Translations under genes and position numbers: made by a program
Part shown: positions 22,149 to 34,261 of the stretch, piece after piece
Position numbering within the stretch: the first letter of the stretch is position 1
How the letters are laid out: each line of letters begins with the position of its first letter
Assembly: GCA_020744425.1 (NCBI GenBank)
Contig: JAGMUV010000035.1
Location: 248,001-312,000 of the forward strand
Source: Dactylonectria macrodidyma
Lineage: Eukaryota; Ascomycota; Sordariomycetes; Hypocreales; Nectriaceae
Length of the DNA stretch: 64,000 bases
Direction of reading: 5' to 3'
Notes under the pieces: generated by a model
What the model saw: only the letters and a program-made list of their open reading frames with translations
What the model was told of the DNA's origin: nothing
Database searches by the model: none

Positions 22149-25100
22149 CAGCCGAAGGCTGTGTGTCCGCGGGCCGGGAAGCTATTACTACTACTGCATT
22201 ATCTACGTACTGATCCATTGCCATGGCCATTCTTGGTATTATGTGACATATACAGATTCCGTGTGAGCACCTGTCGTTTCCGAAGCTCCTGATCCCTCAT
22301 CTTCATCTTCATGCCATCCGGGGGAGACCCGTAGACTAAGTGATTACGATCAAATGGTGCATCCAACATCAGACCGTCGAGCGTTTTCACGCGAGAGACA
22401 GCCACGTAGCTTAAACCAGTCTGAAAGTCCCGGCAGGACAGATCTGTAACTATCATGTCTTCGGTGATGCTTTGTGACTTGTGCACGGTAATTGCGTAGC
22501 ATACGATCAGGGGAAACTGGGTGCGAGCGCAGAGAGTGGCTCCGATGAGGAAGTCCCTCTCTACTGGGAGAATCGGGACAATCTTCCTGCTATCAGCGGT
22601 AGTCAGGAATACCGGTCCGCTGTATTTGTCAAACTCCATCATGATAACACAGGGAGGGTCTTGGATGGGGTCGGCCCCGGGTGCCCAGCCGATATCGTAA
22701 ACTGTGCCGCGAGCGCCGTTGCAGAGGCCAACTGGCTGCCAAAGGTTGGACGTCAGCATCAGACGGGAGCCAATGCATATGGGGATCTGCTTCGCAAGGT
22801 TGCCCGCCTTGTCATCAGGCGCAGCAGCCGCGCCGGGGCCGACGTTCTTAGCCATGACCCGGATGACTGGCCGGCTGAGGCGGTCGAGGTGATAGTGGTT
22901 ATATTCGTTCACCCTATCTTTAGTAGCGTATACTCGTAAGGCGTTGACAAACCTTGCAACCTCTTGATCGTCTAGTTTTGCTTGTACGCGGCTGGACAGG
23001 AGCTTCCAGGACTCTACAGATAGTTGAAGCAGCCGCAATTCCCCGAGAGCTAGGCGGAATGCCTCCTGATCGTCGCCACGCTGCCGCTGGACAACCTTCA
23101 AGAAGACTGATTTATCGAATCGCCTATATGCGTTTCTGCCCTTGATCTCTACTCCCTGAACCTCTTTATCGTAATAAAGCGGCTTCTGCAGCACAGGGGG
23201 GAGCTGAAAGAAGTCACCAACTAACAGTATGTTCAGGCCGCCAAAGAACTCTTCGTTCTTATTCGGGAACGCCTCTCGGAGACGGTCATCGATCCAAGAT
23301 AACTGACGCAGTCCCAGCATGCTCTTCTCGTCAATGATCAGATACTTGATATCTTTAAGCTTCTTCTGGAGCTGGGCCTTATCAATGGCTGAGAGAGGCT
23401 TGAAGTCCTTATTGATTGGCAGGTGCAACAGGGAATGCAAGGTAGTGCCCGAAATCTGATTTCCCGCGACGCCCGTAGGCGCGGCACGCCAAACAGGTGT
23501 CCCCCTCCCCCGTGTCGCGGCTTGGAGGTGCGCTGAGAGCAGGTTAATGAGGTATGACTTGCCAGTGCCGCCTCCGCCATCCACATGGAGTAACAACTGG
23601 GAGGGATCCCGGGTCAAGAAGTGGCCCATCACCGTGTCGTACACCAGGCGCTGCTCTGGATTTAGGGAATCGCGAGCCTCCAATGGCTGATCATCCACGT
23701 CAAGGTCAAGGGTGTTTTCCGCTTTGCGTTGCTTCCAGTAGTCGCCGTTGAGAATGCCATCATCAGTATACCGCCCAACATGAGGGGTCCAATCGTAATT
23801 AATGTCAATATCTCGGCGGCCAAGGATGTCAATATCCTCTTCCTCCAGCAGGCGGTCAGGTAGCATGCGGGCGAGTTCATGCCAATCCTCCTCCGCGATG
23901 GGCTCCTCATGGGCCTCAAGCTCAAACTCATCGTCCTCTGCCGTTAATTCATCCGTATCCGGCTCTCCATAATGATCGTCCGCATGGGTATCGTGGAGCT
24001 GTCTGCAGCACATGTACCCGGCTGTGAAAGAATCGAACCGCTGGCCACCTATAACGAGCAACTCTTCTGGAAAGCGATGTGGATGAACCATCATCAATTT
24101 AACACGACAGAAGTCGTTAAACTGGGAAGAGGCTTCTATGGATTTATATCGAGGGAAGTAAGACAGGACCCTCTTCTTCGCGTGAGCAGCGAGTCTCCTC
24201 CACGTGTTGAGATTGTACGACTGTAAGTATTCGAGATACGTTACATCCTCATGCTGGTCCTTTCTCGCTAGATATTTCCTGTAGCTGCCGATGGCCTCGT
24301 TAACATCTCCATCCACACGATACGAACGCGCCTGTCGCTCCAACGGACGGCAGTCCACAGTGACAACCATGCGGGTGCCTTCTTGCAGCGGAATGTTAAG
24401 CAGCAGATGGGAAATCTCCTGCGCCGAGTAATCTCTCTCGGCGATCAGCTTGTTCATGAGGCGAGAGGAGAAGGATAACAGGGGCTGAACGTGCGATGTA
24501 TGAGGCAAGACTTGGTCTGCAAGCCGGGAGAAAGACTCGGTCTTCTTCTCAGCTTTACTGCAATACTTCGCAGCGTATGTAAGGACTGCCTGTAAGCTGG
24601 TGCAAGGAGATATGTCGATATTGGCTAGCCAGCCTAGGATAATCGCAGGGTTGAAGTTGTTCACGAGGCTGTCATTCCGGGCCGCCTCAAAGACGTAGTA
24701 CGACCGGCCTTCTTTCCTGATCACTGCGGCCAGCTCCCGCAAGGCACGAGGGAAGTCAAAACGACACTCCCTCTCTGGATTGGCCGCGTTAGCAGCCTCA
24801 ATATCCGCAGCAGCACCTTCCATGTCCCTCGCTAGATCACCGGTTCTCTTCCTTACGCGCAAGCAGTACGTGGTGTTGCACTTGTGGCGCTGGCAACGGT
24901 TGACGATTTGTGAGAGCCGCAAGAATGTCATCTCTATGCTCAGGGGATCCACGCTCAGGGGATTACCCTCACCCTGAGGCATACTCCTACTCGGTTCAGG
25001 GTTGATGGCAGTGACGTGGAATCCCCATGTGCGTGCAAATACATCACGAGCCGCTTTGTCCTCCATGTCGGCCCCGGGGGAATTATCCATCCAGTATAGG

Positions 25101-28100
25101 CCGTGGTTATGTGGGCTACCACGGCCTTGCCATTCGTACCGATCCCAGTAATCCGTAATGCTGAACTTCTTACTTAGAACGATGTCCCGAAATAGGGTAT
25201 ATCGGCGGTAGAAGTGGAAAGCAGCAATGTGAGGGTTCTGCCGCAATAGGTGGCGCGACAGAGCCATCCTCTCCGGCTCGGTCGCGGCTAACCAGTCTTC
25301 ATATTGAGGCATGTGCTGGTAGAGGCTCCGCCAGTGCAAATCTGCCGGGCTGAACGTGATGAATGCTCCGGGACAGTCAAGGTTATAGCCATATGCCTCG
25401 AGTTCCTGCCTCTTCTTGTTCCAGAAGGGACGCGTACCGCGAATGGACACTGCATGTCTTGTGATCGAGTTGATTAACGCCTGCGCCTCGGGGTCCTCGC
25501 TCTGTTCGAGCGCCGCAATAAGCTGCTCTCGTGTGAGTGGCTCATGCATGCCATCATGTTGCTTCACGAAGAATTTGGACCTTGCGCGTGCCTGTGACCG
25601 CATCAGGGTGTTGAAAGCAACGAAGCGGAAGGTGGGGTGGCGTGCAAAACGCCCGTCATGCCAGCGCATCGCGTGCTCGATGTAATCCTTATAATCAATA
25701 GAGCGCAATCGAGGCTCAACAAAGTCTGCCCTACCGTCAGGAAAGAGGCAGGGAAAGGCCAAGGAGAGTAGTGCATGAGAGCGATTGAACTCATTAATGG
25801 GTGTGTGACGTATGTTTGGGAGCTCTAGCCCGTGTTGCACCTGAGTCTGGGAGCATAAAGGAAGTCCAGGGCCATCTTCCGGTCCTTCGGCGAGAATGGC
25901 CCGGAGGGCATCGAGCTCCATATCTTTGGCCAAAAGATCTGGCACTGCAACCTCGTCCTCTAGGTCTGGTTCTGCCTCCTGATCATCCTCAGGCCCAACG
26001 TCTGTGGCCTCCACCTGACTTCGAGGGATGGCATCCAGTACATTACCGTCCTGAGGCAATTGGCTCAGCCGCTCTTCGTCGATGACGACGCATCGATACC
26101 CAGGATGATGGCGCCGGAGGTAGTTAAGCCATATAGCAACCGGCTGGCGGCGCACTCGGAACTGGCGGGTAAACTGTCGGCTGAGCATTGCGTGGGATGA
26201 CGTATTCGCAGGACGGAGTAGCACAGTGTTCACCTCCTGAGGTAAAAGGGGGAGTTGGTGGTACACCAAACCAACCTCGCGGAGAAAGTGAACTACGTGC
26301 CCCCGGTACTTGTACTGCTGCCCTCGCACAAGCATAATGTTCACGTGGACGTGGACACGGGCAATTAAGGACTCTTCGATAGGCGTGAGCTGGGGCAATT
26401 CAGTCAGTACGGGACCAAAATCGAGCTGGTTATCCGCAGAGAAGAAGTACGGCTCGTCGGGGCGGCGCTCCTCATCCTTTCGACAGCAACGCGCACAAAT
26501 GCCCTCCGAGTCGATCCTCATCTGGAACCAGCGCTCTCGGCATCTACTGCAGTATTGCATCTGGTCATTGTCAAGCGTGGTCCAGAACTCGCGAAGGATG
26601 GCCTTATCGCAGTCGGTCAAGGCGCAAGCGTTGAGGTCTCCATTCCACACCGGATCTTGTGCGTGGAATACCGCCGATTGTTCAGGTGAAATCACCACTG
26701 GACTCAGATACCGTCGCGGCGGCCGCGGAGGTTGAGCTTGCGTCCGAGATTTCCTCGGCCGCCCTCCCGTACCAGGGGCAGGACCACGGCGACCACGCCT
26801 TGGCTGTGCGGAAGGCTGCGGCAAGCGATGGCGAAGAGGGCTTCCATCCACGGAATTATTATCGTCGTTCTCGTCTTCGTCCCCTAGATCGGAATCACAC
26901 TCCACCCCTAATTGTTTGAGGTACCTCCGTGGTCGAGCAGGCGAGAGGAGTAAGTTGAAATAGTCCTCGGCGTCAATATCAGATTCAGAGAACTGCCACC
27001 TGTCATTACCATCCTTGGTTATCCCACCCCCGTCTTGAAACCAACTCGGTTGTAGTCGATCTCGATTTCGATCTACGCTCCGTGGTTAGCTTAAACAATT
27101 TACTAGGACCACAGCACAAGGATACCTTCTCCAGGACCCTCAGACCCATTAAAGACGCCGAGTTGAGATATTGTGGGTGTTAGTGATACAGTCTCCCCTG
27201 CACGGCGTCGTGAACGATGATCGCGCTGGACAGCGGCCAGCTTGGCCCTCGCCCCGGCCTTGGAAGGATCATCTTGCGAGTCCTTCCCAGCCCTATGGAA
27301 CCTAGTAGCCAAGTAAGAGTAATCCAAACCAGTTGTGCTGCTTCGGGCAGTAGATGGGTCAGAATGCGAGGCGATTGGATGGGCCGTTGGCTGCACGGGA
27401 GGTGAGGGAGCTAGAGCACGGAAACGCCGCGTGCTTTGTTGGGTTGGTGGAATTGGCGTTCCCAGCACTACGTGCGGCTGGCTAAGCGACTCTCGGAATA
27501 GCCTCCTAGCTGCATGAAGTTGCCGTAGTTTCTCTGGCGACGTAGGCTGGGTTCCGGATCTCTCGTTAGGAGGCGATAAGCCAGCATCTCTATCGGTTCT
27601 CTTCGGGGCACGTCTCTCAGCTGAGGCTAGGTTCCTCAGCGTCAAGGTCGCGTCTCTGGATCTGGAATACTTTATTTAGTTAGTATTGATCTTACACAGT
27701 GGGGAGACAGAGCTGACATGAGAATCGTTCTTATTACGACAATCAAGGCAGTTCTTCGTGTTCCCAGCAGACTTCCTTTTGCTGACGAAGTCGCCCGCCG
27801 GTCTCTCCTCGCCACAGCGGGCACAGACAATGGAAATTATGTTCATTATAGAGCTCCCGGGAAGTAGATTTAGGACCCATTGCCTAACGAAAAGAAGACA
27901 CGCAGAAGCGTTGAAGCGGACGAAATGGCTATCTTCAGCCAAGTGTAACGTAAACAAATCATCTTCTGAGTAAACAAACGGCGACATGGTGCAGAGTGGC
28001 CTGGACCCACTTATCTGGAGCCGTCAGCCAGTTGCCGAACGATTTGCGGCTAGCAATACAAAACTTGGACCAATCAGAGCTCGAGAAACTTATTACCCTT

Positions 28101-28163
28101 GTCTGCACCAAACCCTCATTATTCTGGAAACTTAAGAACTGATGTAAAGTCAGCCTTCGGCTG
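22149..28163 (-). mobile_element. Helitron (rolling-circle transposon), near complete
   Basis: The Rep-helicase gene is bracketed by 13-bp sequences that are exact inverse complements and each a self-hairpin: CAGCCGAAGGCTG (22149-22161) and CAGCCTTCGGCTG (28151-28163). A larger stem-loop (CCCCATGCAC / GTGCATGGGG, 22106-22142) lies just beyond the 3' side. I could not identify the canonical 5' TC and 3' CTRR ends, so the boundaries are provisional. Confidence 0.6.
22199..27846 (-). CDS. Helitron Rep-Pif1 helicase transposase (three exons)
   Basis: Very large protein of about 1,840 residues that would nick, transfer and unwind single-stranded DNA. Exon 1 starts at ATG 27846 and encodes a CARC...CLDC finger. 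Exon 2 (from about 27660 to 27126) is a Pro-rich linker with VVLGTPIP. The intron 27073-27125 (GTATCC, GCTAAC branch, CGTAG; phase 1) leads into the main exon 27072-22199. In order this holds a CSRCRERWFQMR cysteine block, the Rep domain with HUH motif GRGSPHNHGLYW (about 25110) and a Y2 region YAAKYCSK (about 24570), then a Pif1-type helicase. The helicase has Walker A DGGGGTGKS (about 23565), Walker B LIIDEKSM, GDFFQLPPV, and the C-terminal YVAVSRVKT. No internal stop is seen. The exon 1-2 junction is unresolved because no standard donor matched phase 2. Confidence 0.82.
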
Positions 28164-28974
28164 AATAACTGGGACCTTCGTCCTCTTGACTTGAGCAGTG
28201 ATAAAGGCCAATTTTGACTCTCTACTACCCTCACATGCATGACATCTTTCCATTTACATCTGACAGCAAGAACCTGCAACAGAGTGGGTTTCCTGACTAG
28301 CAACTTTTCTTGGACCTTGAGAGCAGTGCCGTTTATGATTACCACCACATAGGGCGAGTATGTGTTCATTCCTGACCAAATACTGAGGTCGAGATCGGCC
28401 CTACGATTGCAACAAGGCACTCAGTTCTGCGGTTACTGCTACTGGTGATTGCTGGTGGATCTGTGTAACTCAACACCTTTCCCACCGTCCCGAACTTTTC
28501 TGCGCGCCCCGGGCCATTTGCTGCGGGGCGCGCCGGCGCTGCCGCCCCTCCGACTGGTTGCTATTTGCGGGTAAAGGGCATTCGCCAGCCGATGTACCTC
28601 TACACCTAAGTTAAGTGAACAAATACCTGCAGCTGCTCGTGCTGGGGCTCGAGCGACTTCTCAGTGCCTGGAGCTCTCGGGCTAGAGCTGTCTTACACCA
28701 TTGCTATCGGCGAATGCGGGTGTTGATGATCCTCCTCCCCATTACAGCGTCCATAACAACCCTCAATGCCTCTTCGGAATTACTTCCGTCTCAACGCCAA
28801 TCAAGCAGCATGCAATTGCAGTCCAACCCCCAGCTTCGGCTCTCATCTCCCCGAAGCTATCCCAGCTCAACAACACCAACCAATCCAACGTGTCCCAAAA
28901 GCCAGTCCCAACACCAAATTCCAAAATCTCAGCCCTACGAACGAACTCGCACCCATACACATCTCCCTAACCCC
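28164..28974. other. Intergenic region upstream of the Helitron
   Basis: No supported gene. An open frame on the minus strand (28420-27959) overlaps the proposed Helitron end and has no recognisable motif. Confidence 0.35.
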
Positions 28975-29323
28975 AATCTCCAGATCGACCGATGCCTCGG
29001 CCCATTTCTCTTGCTTGTGACATGACGCCATAGCCCAGAGCCACCTGTGTCAAACGTCTCACGGCGTTCTTTGGCTGCCATTTCGCGTGCCGCCTCAGGT
29101 TTTTTTCCCCAACAAAACGCGCTGATCGGATGCGCCAAGTCTAGCTGGGTCAATCTCCAGATCGACCGATGCCTTGGCCCATTTCTCTTGCTTGTGACAT
29201 GACGACATAGCCCAGAGCCACTGTTCAAACGTCTCACGGCGTTCCTTGGTTGCCACTTCGCTGCTCCCAAGGTTTTTCCCCAACAAAACGCGCTGATTGC
29301 ATTCTCCAAGCCTAGCCGGGTTA
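28975..29323. repeat. Tandem duplication, two copies of about 177 bp
   Basis: The segment starting AATCTCCAGATCGACCGATG at 28975 repeats at 29152 with scattered substitutions and small indels. Both copies include a CCCAACAAAACGCGCTGAT block near the end. On the minus strand each copy is mostly open and encodes a repeated KRNGPRHRSIWRL-type or KWAKASVDLE-type peptide, depending on frame. Confidence 0.75.
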
Positions 29324-29634
29324 GGCGCTTGCCCCTCCGTTCTTTTTCTTTTTTTAGGTCTCAAGCTAGCCATGTTCAACCCTCCTGGAGATATGTGGAA
29401 GGTCGACTCGGAGAGGAGTGAATTCCCGTCGCCATCATCCGCACAGCCCTCGGACTCAATGGCATGTCTCGAGGGAAACGATCGTGCGGTTTTCCCAATC
29501 GAATCGACGCTTGGTTTGGGACGAACGTCGGGGGCGTGTATCTGCTCTTCAAGCGGGTGCTGCATGGGACTAACCGACTCGAGAAAGGGGACATAACTGG
29601 CTTGACTCGCGAGGTCCATGAGCTCAAGATGCAA
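29095..29634 (-). other. Unrecognised open frame including part of the tandem repeat
   Basis: About 179 codons on the minus strand with a basic KKRKRTEG stretch and a segment ETFEQWLWAMSSCHKQEKWA. I do not recognise a family. It lies immediately left of the hAT nest and could be the end of a broken gene whose 3' part was duplicated. Confidence 0.25.
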
Positions 29635-29792
29635 CTCTTACAACATGCAGATTGCAATTGTACTCTGATCCAGAGGTACATTACTCTCGAATCAGCAGTA
29701 CAATGAAAGCATCAAACGAAGCCAAGACAGTAAGGGGCTTCATATTACTAGGCCTTAACCCTTGACTAAGCACTTGGTCAAGGCTCGGAACC

Positions 29793-29800
29793 ACTACACC
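29793..29800. repeat. Target-site duplication ACTACACC (left) of hAT-II copy a
   Basis: Identical to 32822-32829 at the other end. Eight base pairs is the hAT-typical length. Confidence 0.9.
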
Positions 29801-32800
29801 CAAGGCTCGAAACCACTACATCCACTCCACTTTTGGACCAAGTAGAGTGGATGGACCATTTTTAGGCAATTACAAAGTGGATGTAGCACACTTTCGACCG
29901 GAGTGGAATGGATGTACACGTGGATTTATAAGTGGATTTTTGTAAGTGGACTTTTGAGGCTATTCACAACCTCGTCGACGCCTATTCAGCCTCACTTTCA
30001 GAGGTTGACACTAACTCTTCAGCCTCTTGCTGCTGTGATGAATCGTCAACCTCGCTGGCGCTGTCCTCGCCCTCGAATAGCCATTTTGACTCAGCAAGAG
30101 CCAGCTCGTCGTCGCTTAGAGTCCCACAGCCGGCATCCAGCTTACTTTCAAGGTGTGACTTAAGCAATGGATCCAGGTCCTTGATAAGGCCAGCACGGTA
30201 CCAAGAGCGTAAGACCTGACAAATGGCGATAATCTCAGCATCTAGGTTCGTACGCAACCCCGAGACCATCTTGCCAGCAGCTGAAAATAACCTCTCACAC
30301 TCGGCTGACATCGGCTGGATCGTCAGGAAGTCCAAGGCCATCCTGGATAACCGAGGATATCTGCCTTGCTTAGTGATCTAGTAACCAATTGGATCACGAA
30401 CGTTGCCGTCGCTGGCGTCACGATCCGTCTGCCACGCTTGGTACTCGTCACCCACAATAGCTGCTGCGTAGGCTGGTATTGAGCTTGGCAGACGACTGTT
30501 CTTCTCGAAGGGATTGAAAAACCGAGGTCTTTTTGCTGGTGGCTCGTCGTCGCCTCTGCTGCTGCTGGTTCTAACCTCGAGACGAGCGTAATCGGACAGC
30601 CAGACGTCGGCAACCATCTCTTTTGCCTTTTCAACCCAGCTAGGCTTATGAGCCCACGTTTCATCAAACCAGTCCCAACGATAAGCTGGATGGAGCGCCA
30701 TAGCCGTATAGTAGATGGGCGTCTCGTCCAGCCGCCGATAATATTCATCCAGCTTATCCCAAGCAAGGTTGATTCCGATGCGGAAGTGCTCTGGATCAGG
30801 AAAATCAGCAGCAAGCTGCTTATATTCTTCCAGTGTGTTAAGCAGCAACTCATAGCCAAGCACCACGTCCCAGATATTGCCATAGGAGCCAGTCCAGCCT
30901 TGCTTACGCCTGCGGATGTGCCCATCACCCTCAAGCGTCTTTACCACGGTCTCGAAAACAGTCAGAATAGCCTCCAAATGGTAAAGAACCTCCCAGTCTT
31001 TGTCCGTTAGCTGATTCTCGTCTCGGAGGATGCGTGGTTTTTTCGCCAACTTGGCTTGTGTCACTTGGCCAGTCTTTTTAGACCGATTTTCGTCCTCCCA
31101 TTGCGCCTTATACTTGATCAGTAGGAGTTCGATAGAGGTTTTCAACCGTAGAGCCCTGCGGATCATGTAGAGTTGTGACAGCCAACGCGTGTCGTTGTCG
31201 ATAATTAGCTTGAGTGGTTTCTTCGATCGGAGTTTAAGGGTGGTGGCGCGATTAATTTCGTCCTGTTAGATATACCGAGTTAATATGAGACGAATAGGAT
31301 TTAGTTAAACCGCTTACCCTCTGGACCTCCTTGAACAAGTAAATCAGCCGGTGGCTAATACGCACATCAACTACGATATTGTGTAACTTGCCAACTGGTC
31401 CTTTTTTGCGCCATTGAGCGTATTCAGTATCAGATAACGCTTCTGCGCCTGACAATTGCTTCTCGAACGCGTCGGCGTTTTTGCCAAATAAGAGCGCCTT
31501 GGCTGACAAGTTAATTGTGTGGCCAATACAGCGTCCTCGGCGCAGTCGGCCATCGAACCCAAGTTCAGCACCAATGACCTCCATGGCAGTATCGCTGTTT
31601 TCTGCATTGTCGAGCGTGAAATAGCCAACCTTCTCTGGACCCACGCCAAGAGTGTGTAGGACGTCGAGAACCTCCCCACCGATCGTTGAGCCGAAGTGAC
31701 GATGAGCCTCTGGAACTCCAATCATGATTTTGCATGGCCGATTCTTCTCGTCTCTGAAAAAACAAGCAATACCGTAGAGGGCAAGCTTATTTCGAGACGT
31801 CCAGCCATCAAATGAAATATGAAGGGCTCCAGGGGAGTTCCTCAGCACCTCGATAACCGTCTGCTTGTGGCGGTTATACTCTTGAATGATCTTATATCGG
31901 ACAGCCGTGGCAGTCAAGTTGGCGTGTTGGATGGAAACGGAGGGACTCAAATAGTCGAAGATTTCTCGGAGGATGGGGTTCTCGGCGAAGGAAAATGACT
32001 GGTTGCTACTGACGATTAACTCGACTAGCATACGCTGAAAATGTTGCGTATCAAAGCGTGAGATGAAGCTATTCGCGATATTCTGTTCCGTAGGCTTGTT
32101 GACGTCCAGTTTCAAAACAGAGGCAATAGTCGGCTGGTTCGATTTCAGTGCGCCTTCGGATTTGAGCTGTGCTGTGCTCTTTTTCTCTCCCTCTGGTGCT
32201 GGTGTTTTGTGCTCACGCCATAGATGATTTGCCGCGTTCTGGAGACCTGAAGAGGTAAAGCTCGCGATAATGGGACGATTTCCGAGGATACAGTCCTTGC
32301 AAGCCCATTTGCGTAAGCCATGACGTTGAATATCATAGCCAAAGTCCCACAGCCAAGAGCTAGTATCACGAGCGCGTTCTGACCAATTCCAGCCTCTGAA
32401 ATGGCGAAAAAGACGGTCTTCGAGCTGCTGCTGTTGGCCTGGTTGGCCTGGCTGGTTGGCTGACATCAAATTTTTTTTTGGCAAAAACAGAGCAGGAAAT
32501 CTGTAGAAAACGCACTCAATAGGGGTAGTTTCTCGTCAATATTATTAGATTAGCTGTAGGGGTGATCGACCTCGGCTAACTTGGGTCCAGGTACCTCGAT
32601 TTAATGGGCAGTCATATACAAAAATAAGTACTATGAACCATACAGGGTCAGGCAATATCCCACTGTACCTAAATCCACCTAAATCCACTCCATTACATCC
32701 ACTTTCGTGTCCAAGTGTAGTGGATTATTACGTAATCTGAGCGCCGACAAGTGGATGTAATAGAGATGGGCCACTTATATGTGGTCCACGTGGATTTACA

Positions 32801-32821
32801 GTGTAGTGGGTTCGAGCCTTG
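29801..32821 (-). mobile_element. hAT-II element copy a, complete with TSD
   Basis: 3,021 bp. It starts CAAGGCTCGAAACCACTACA and ends with the complement of CAAGGCTCGAACCCACTACA, so the roughly 20-bp terminal inverted repeats differ at one position. It is flanked by ACTACACC at 29793-29800 and 32822-32829. It sits 22 bp inside the terminal repeat of copy b of its own family. It carries one transposase gene, disabled by a stop codon. Confidence 0.9.
29982..32466 (-). pseudogene. hAT-II transposase with one premature stop
   Basis: Exon 1 is 32466-31318 and exon 2 runs 31262 to 29982, about 809 codons. The intron 31263-31317 (GTAAGC...AACAG) is in phase 0. It has a BED-like finger (WACKDCIL...HLWREH) near the N-terminus, a catalytic core (FDGWTSRNK, GHTINLSAKALLF, IDNDTRWLSQL) and the C-terminal dimerisation motif (ECERLFSAAGKMVSGLRTN), followed by an acidic Ser/Glu tail. 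A TAG at 30378-30380 (about codon 678) replaces a Trp codon that is still TGG in copy b (33376-33378), cutting off the dimerisation domain. The change is C to T at CpA on the plus strand, the RIP context. Otherwise the gene is intact. The start is the first ATG, at 32466. Confidence 0.85.
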
Positions 32822-32829
32822 ACTACACC
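32822..32829. repeat. Target-site duplication ACTACACC (right) of hAT-II copy a
   Basis: Matches 29793-29800. Confidence 0.9.
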
Positions 32830-32976
32830 CACTCACATTTGGACCAAGTAGAGTGGATGTACGATTTTGTAGGCAATTACCTAGTGGATGTAATACATAT
32901 TCGGCCGGAGTGGAATGGACGTACACACGTGGATTTATAAGTGGATTTTTGAGGCTATTCACAACCTCGTCGGTGC

Positions 32977-33449
32977 CTATTCAGCCTCACTTTCAGAGGT
33001 TGACACTAACTCTTCAGCCTGTTGCTGCTGTGATGAATCGTCAACCTCGCTGGCGCTGTCCTCGCCCTCCAATAGCCATTTTGACTTAGCAAGCGCCAGC
33101 TCGTCGTCGCTTGGAGTCACGCAGCCGGCATCCAACTTACTTTCAAGGTGTGACTTAAGCAATGGATCCAGGTCTTTGATAAGGCCAGCACAGTACCAAG
33201 AGCGTAAAACCTGGCAAATGGCGATAATATCAGCATCTAGGTTCGTACGTAGCCCCGAGACCATCTTGCCAGCAGCTGAAAATAACCTCTCACACTCGGT
33301 TGACATCGGCTCGCCAGGAAGTCCAATGCCAATATGCCATACTGGATAACTGAGCATATCTGCTTTGCTTAGTGATCCAGTAACCAATTGGATCACGAAC
33401 GTTGCCGTCGCTGGCGTCACGATCCGTCTGCCACGCTTGGTACTCGTCA
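32977..33449 (-). pseudogene. hAT-II copy b transposase, C-terminal part
   Basis: Encodes the dimerisation region (STECERLFSAAGKMVSGLRTN) and acidic tail homologous to 29982-30460 of copy a. The Trp codon lost in copy a is intact here. A small insertion near 33315-33345 shifts the frame between the catalytic and dimerisation parts, so this copy is dead for a different reason. It is cut at 33449 by the hAT-III insertion and resumes at 39031. Confidence 0.8.
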
Positions 33450-33457
33450 CCAACAAT
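33450..33457. repeat. Target-site duplication CCAACAAT (left) of hAT-III
   Basis: Identical to 39023-39030. It splits the homology to hAT-II precisely. Confidence 0.9.
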
Positions 33458-34261
33458 CAGCGCTCCTAATAGTGCGCACCATTAAGAGCACTATTAGTGC
33501 ACACTGCAGTGCACACTAATAGTCCGTGCACTATTGGTTCAGTGTACGTTTCTCGGACTACACTGCTGGTTCAGTGCAAGCCTTCAGACCACACTGCTGG
33601 TTCAGTGCAAGCCTTCAGACCACACTGATGGTCCAGTGTGAACTTGACCAGACTGACCACTAGTGCAGTGCGAGGGTCGCAGACTAACAGTCCCACTATT
33701 AGTGCGTCCAGGCTCAACGCGTATCAAGTCGCGTCTAGCGCGCTGGGGAAATTTCCAATAGGGCGCTAAGACATGTTAGCGGGTACAATAGTTTAGCTGT
33801 GTTAAGCTATTGTAACGTAGGTATCACGCTACTGACACAATCGTCTTAAACAGTGTCCATATTCAGCAGCGAACCTAACTTTTTACCGTGGCCAATCATT
33901 GGCCAGCGGACTTGATAAGTGCCAAACCGGGAAGTTGAAGGCGGAATCCAAGAACGACTTGGAGCCTGTAGTCCAAACCAATCTCTAGGACTTCTGAATT
34001 GGCTGGTTACCAAGCATGGGTGGCCGGATCCAACGATTGGAAGCGGTTGGTTGATTTCAGCCCCTGCGGCTTGGCCTGTATATTTGTAGTCATCGACTCT
34101 CAAGTGCCTTGGGAGGAAGTTGTACAGCCTATATCTACACCCACTACCCTTGAGGTCGACAGACCAAAGGTGCCACAAGCAACCTGGTCTCTTCAACAAT
34201 TCTGCTCTACCAGACTCCCGTGATCGCCACCTTATTGTCTACGTGCCGTCTTTGCTGAATC

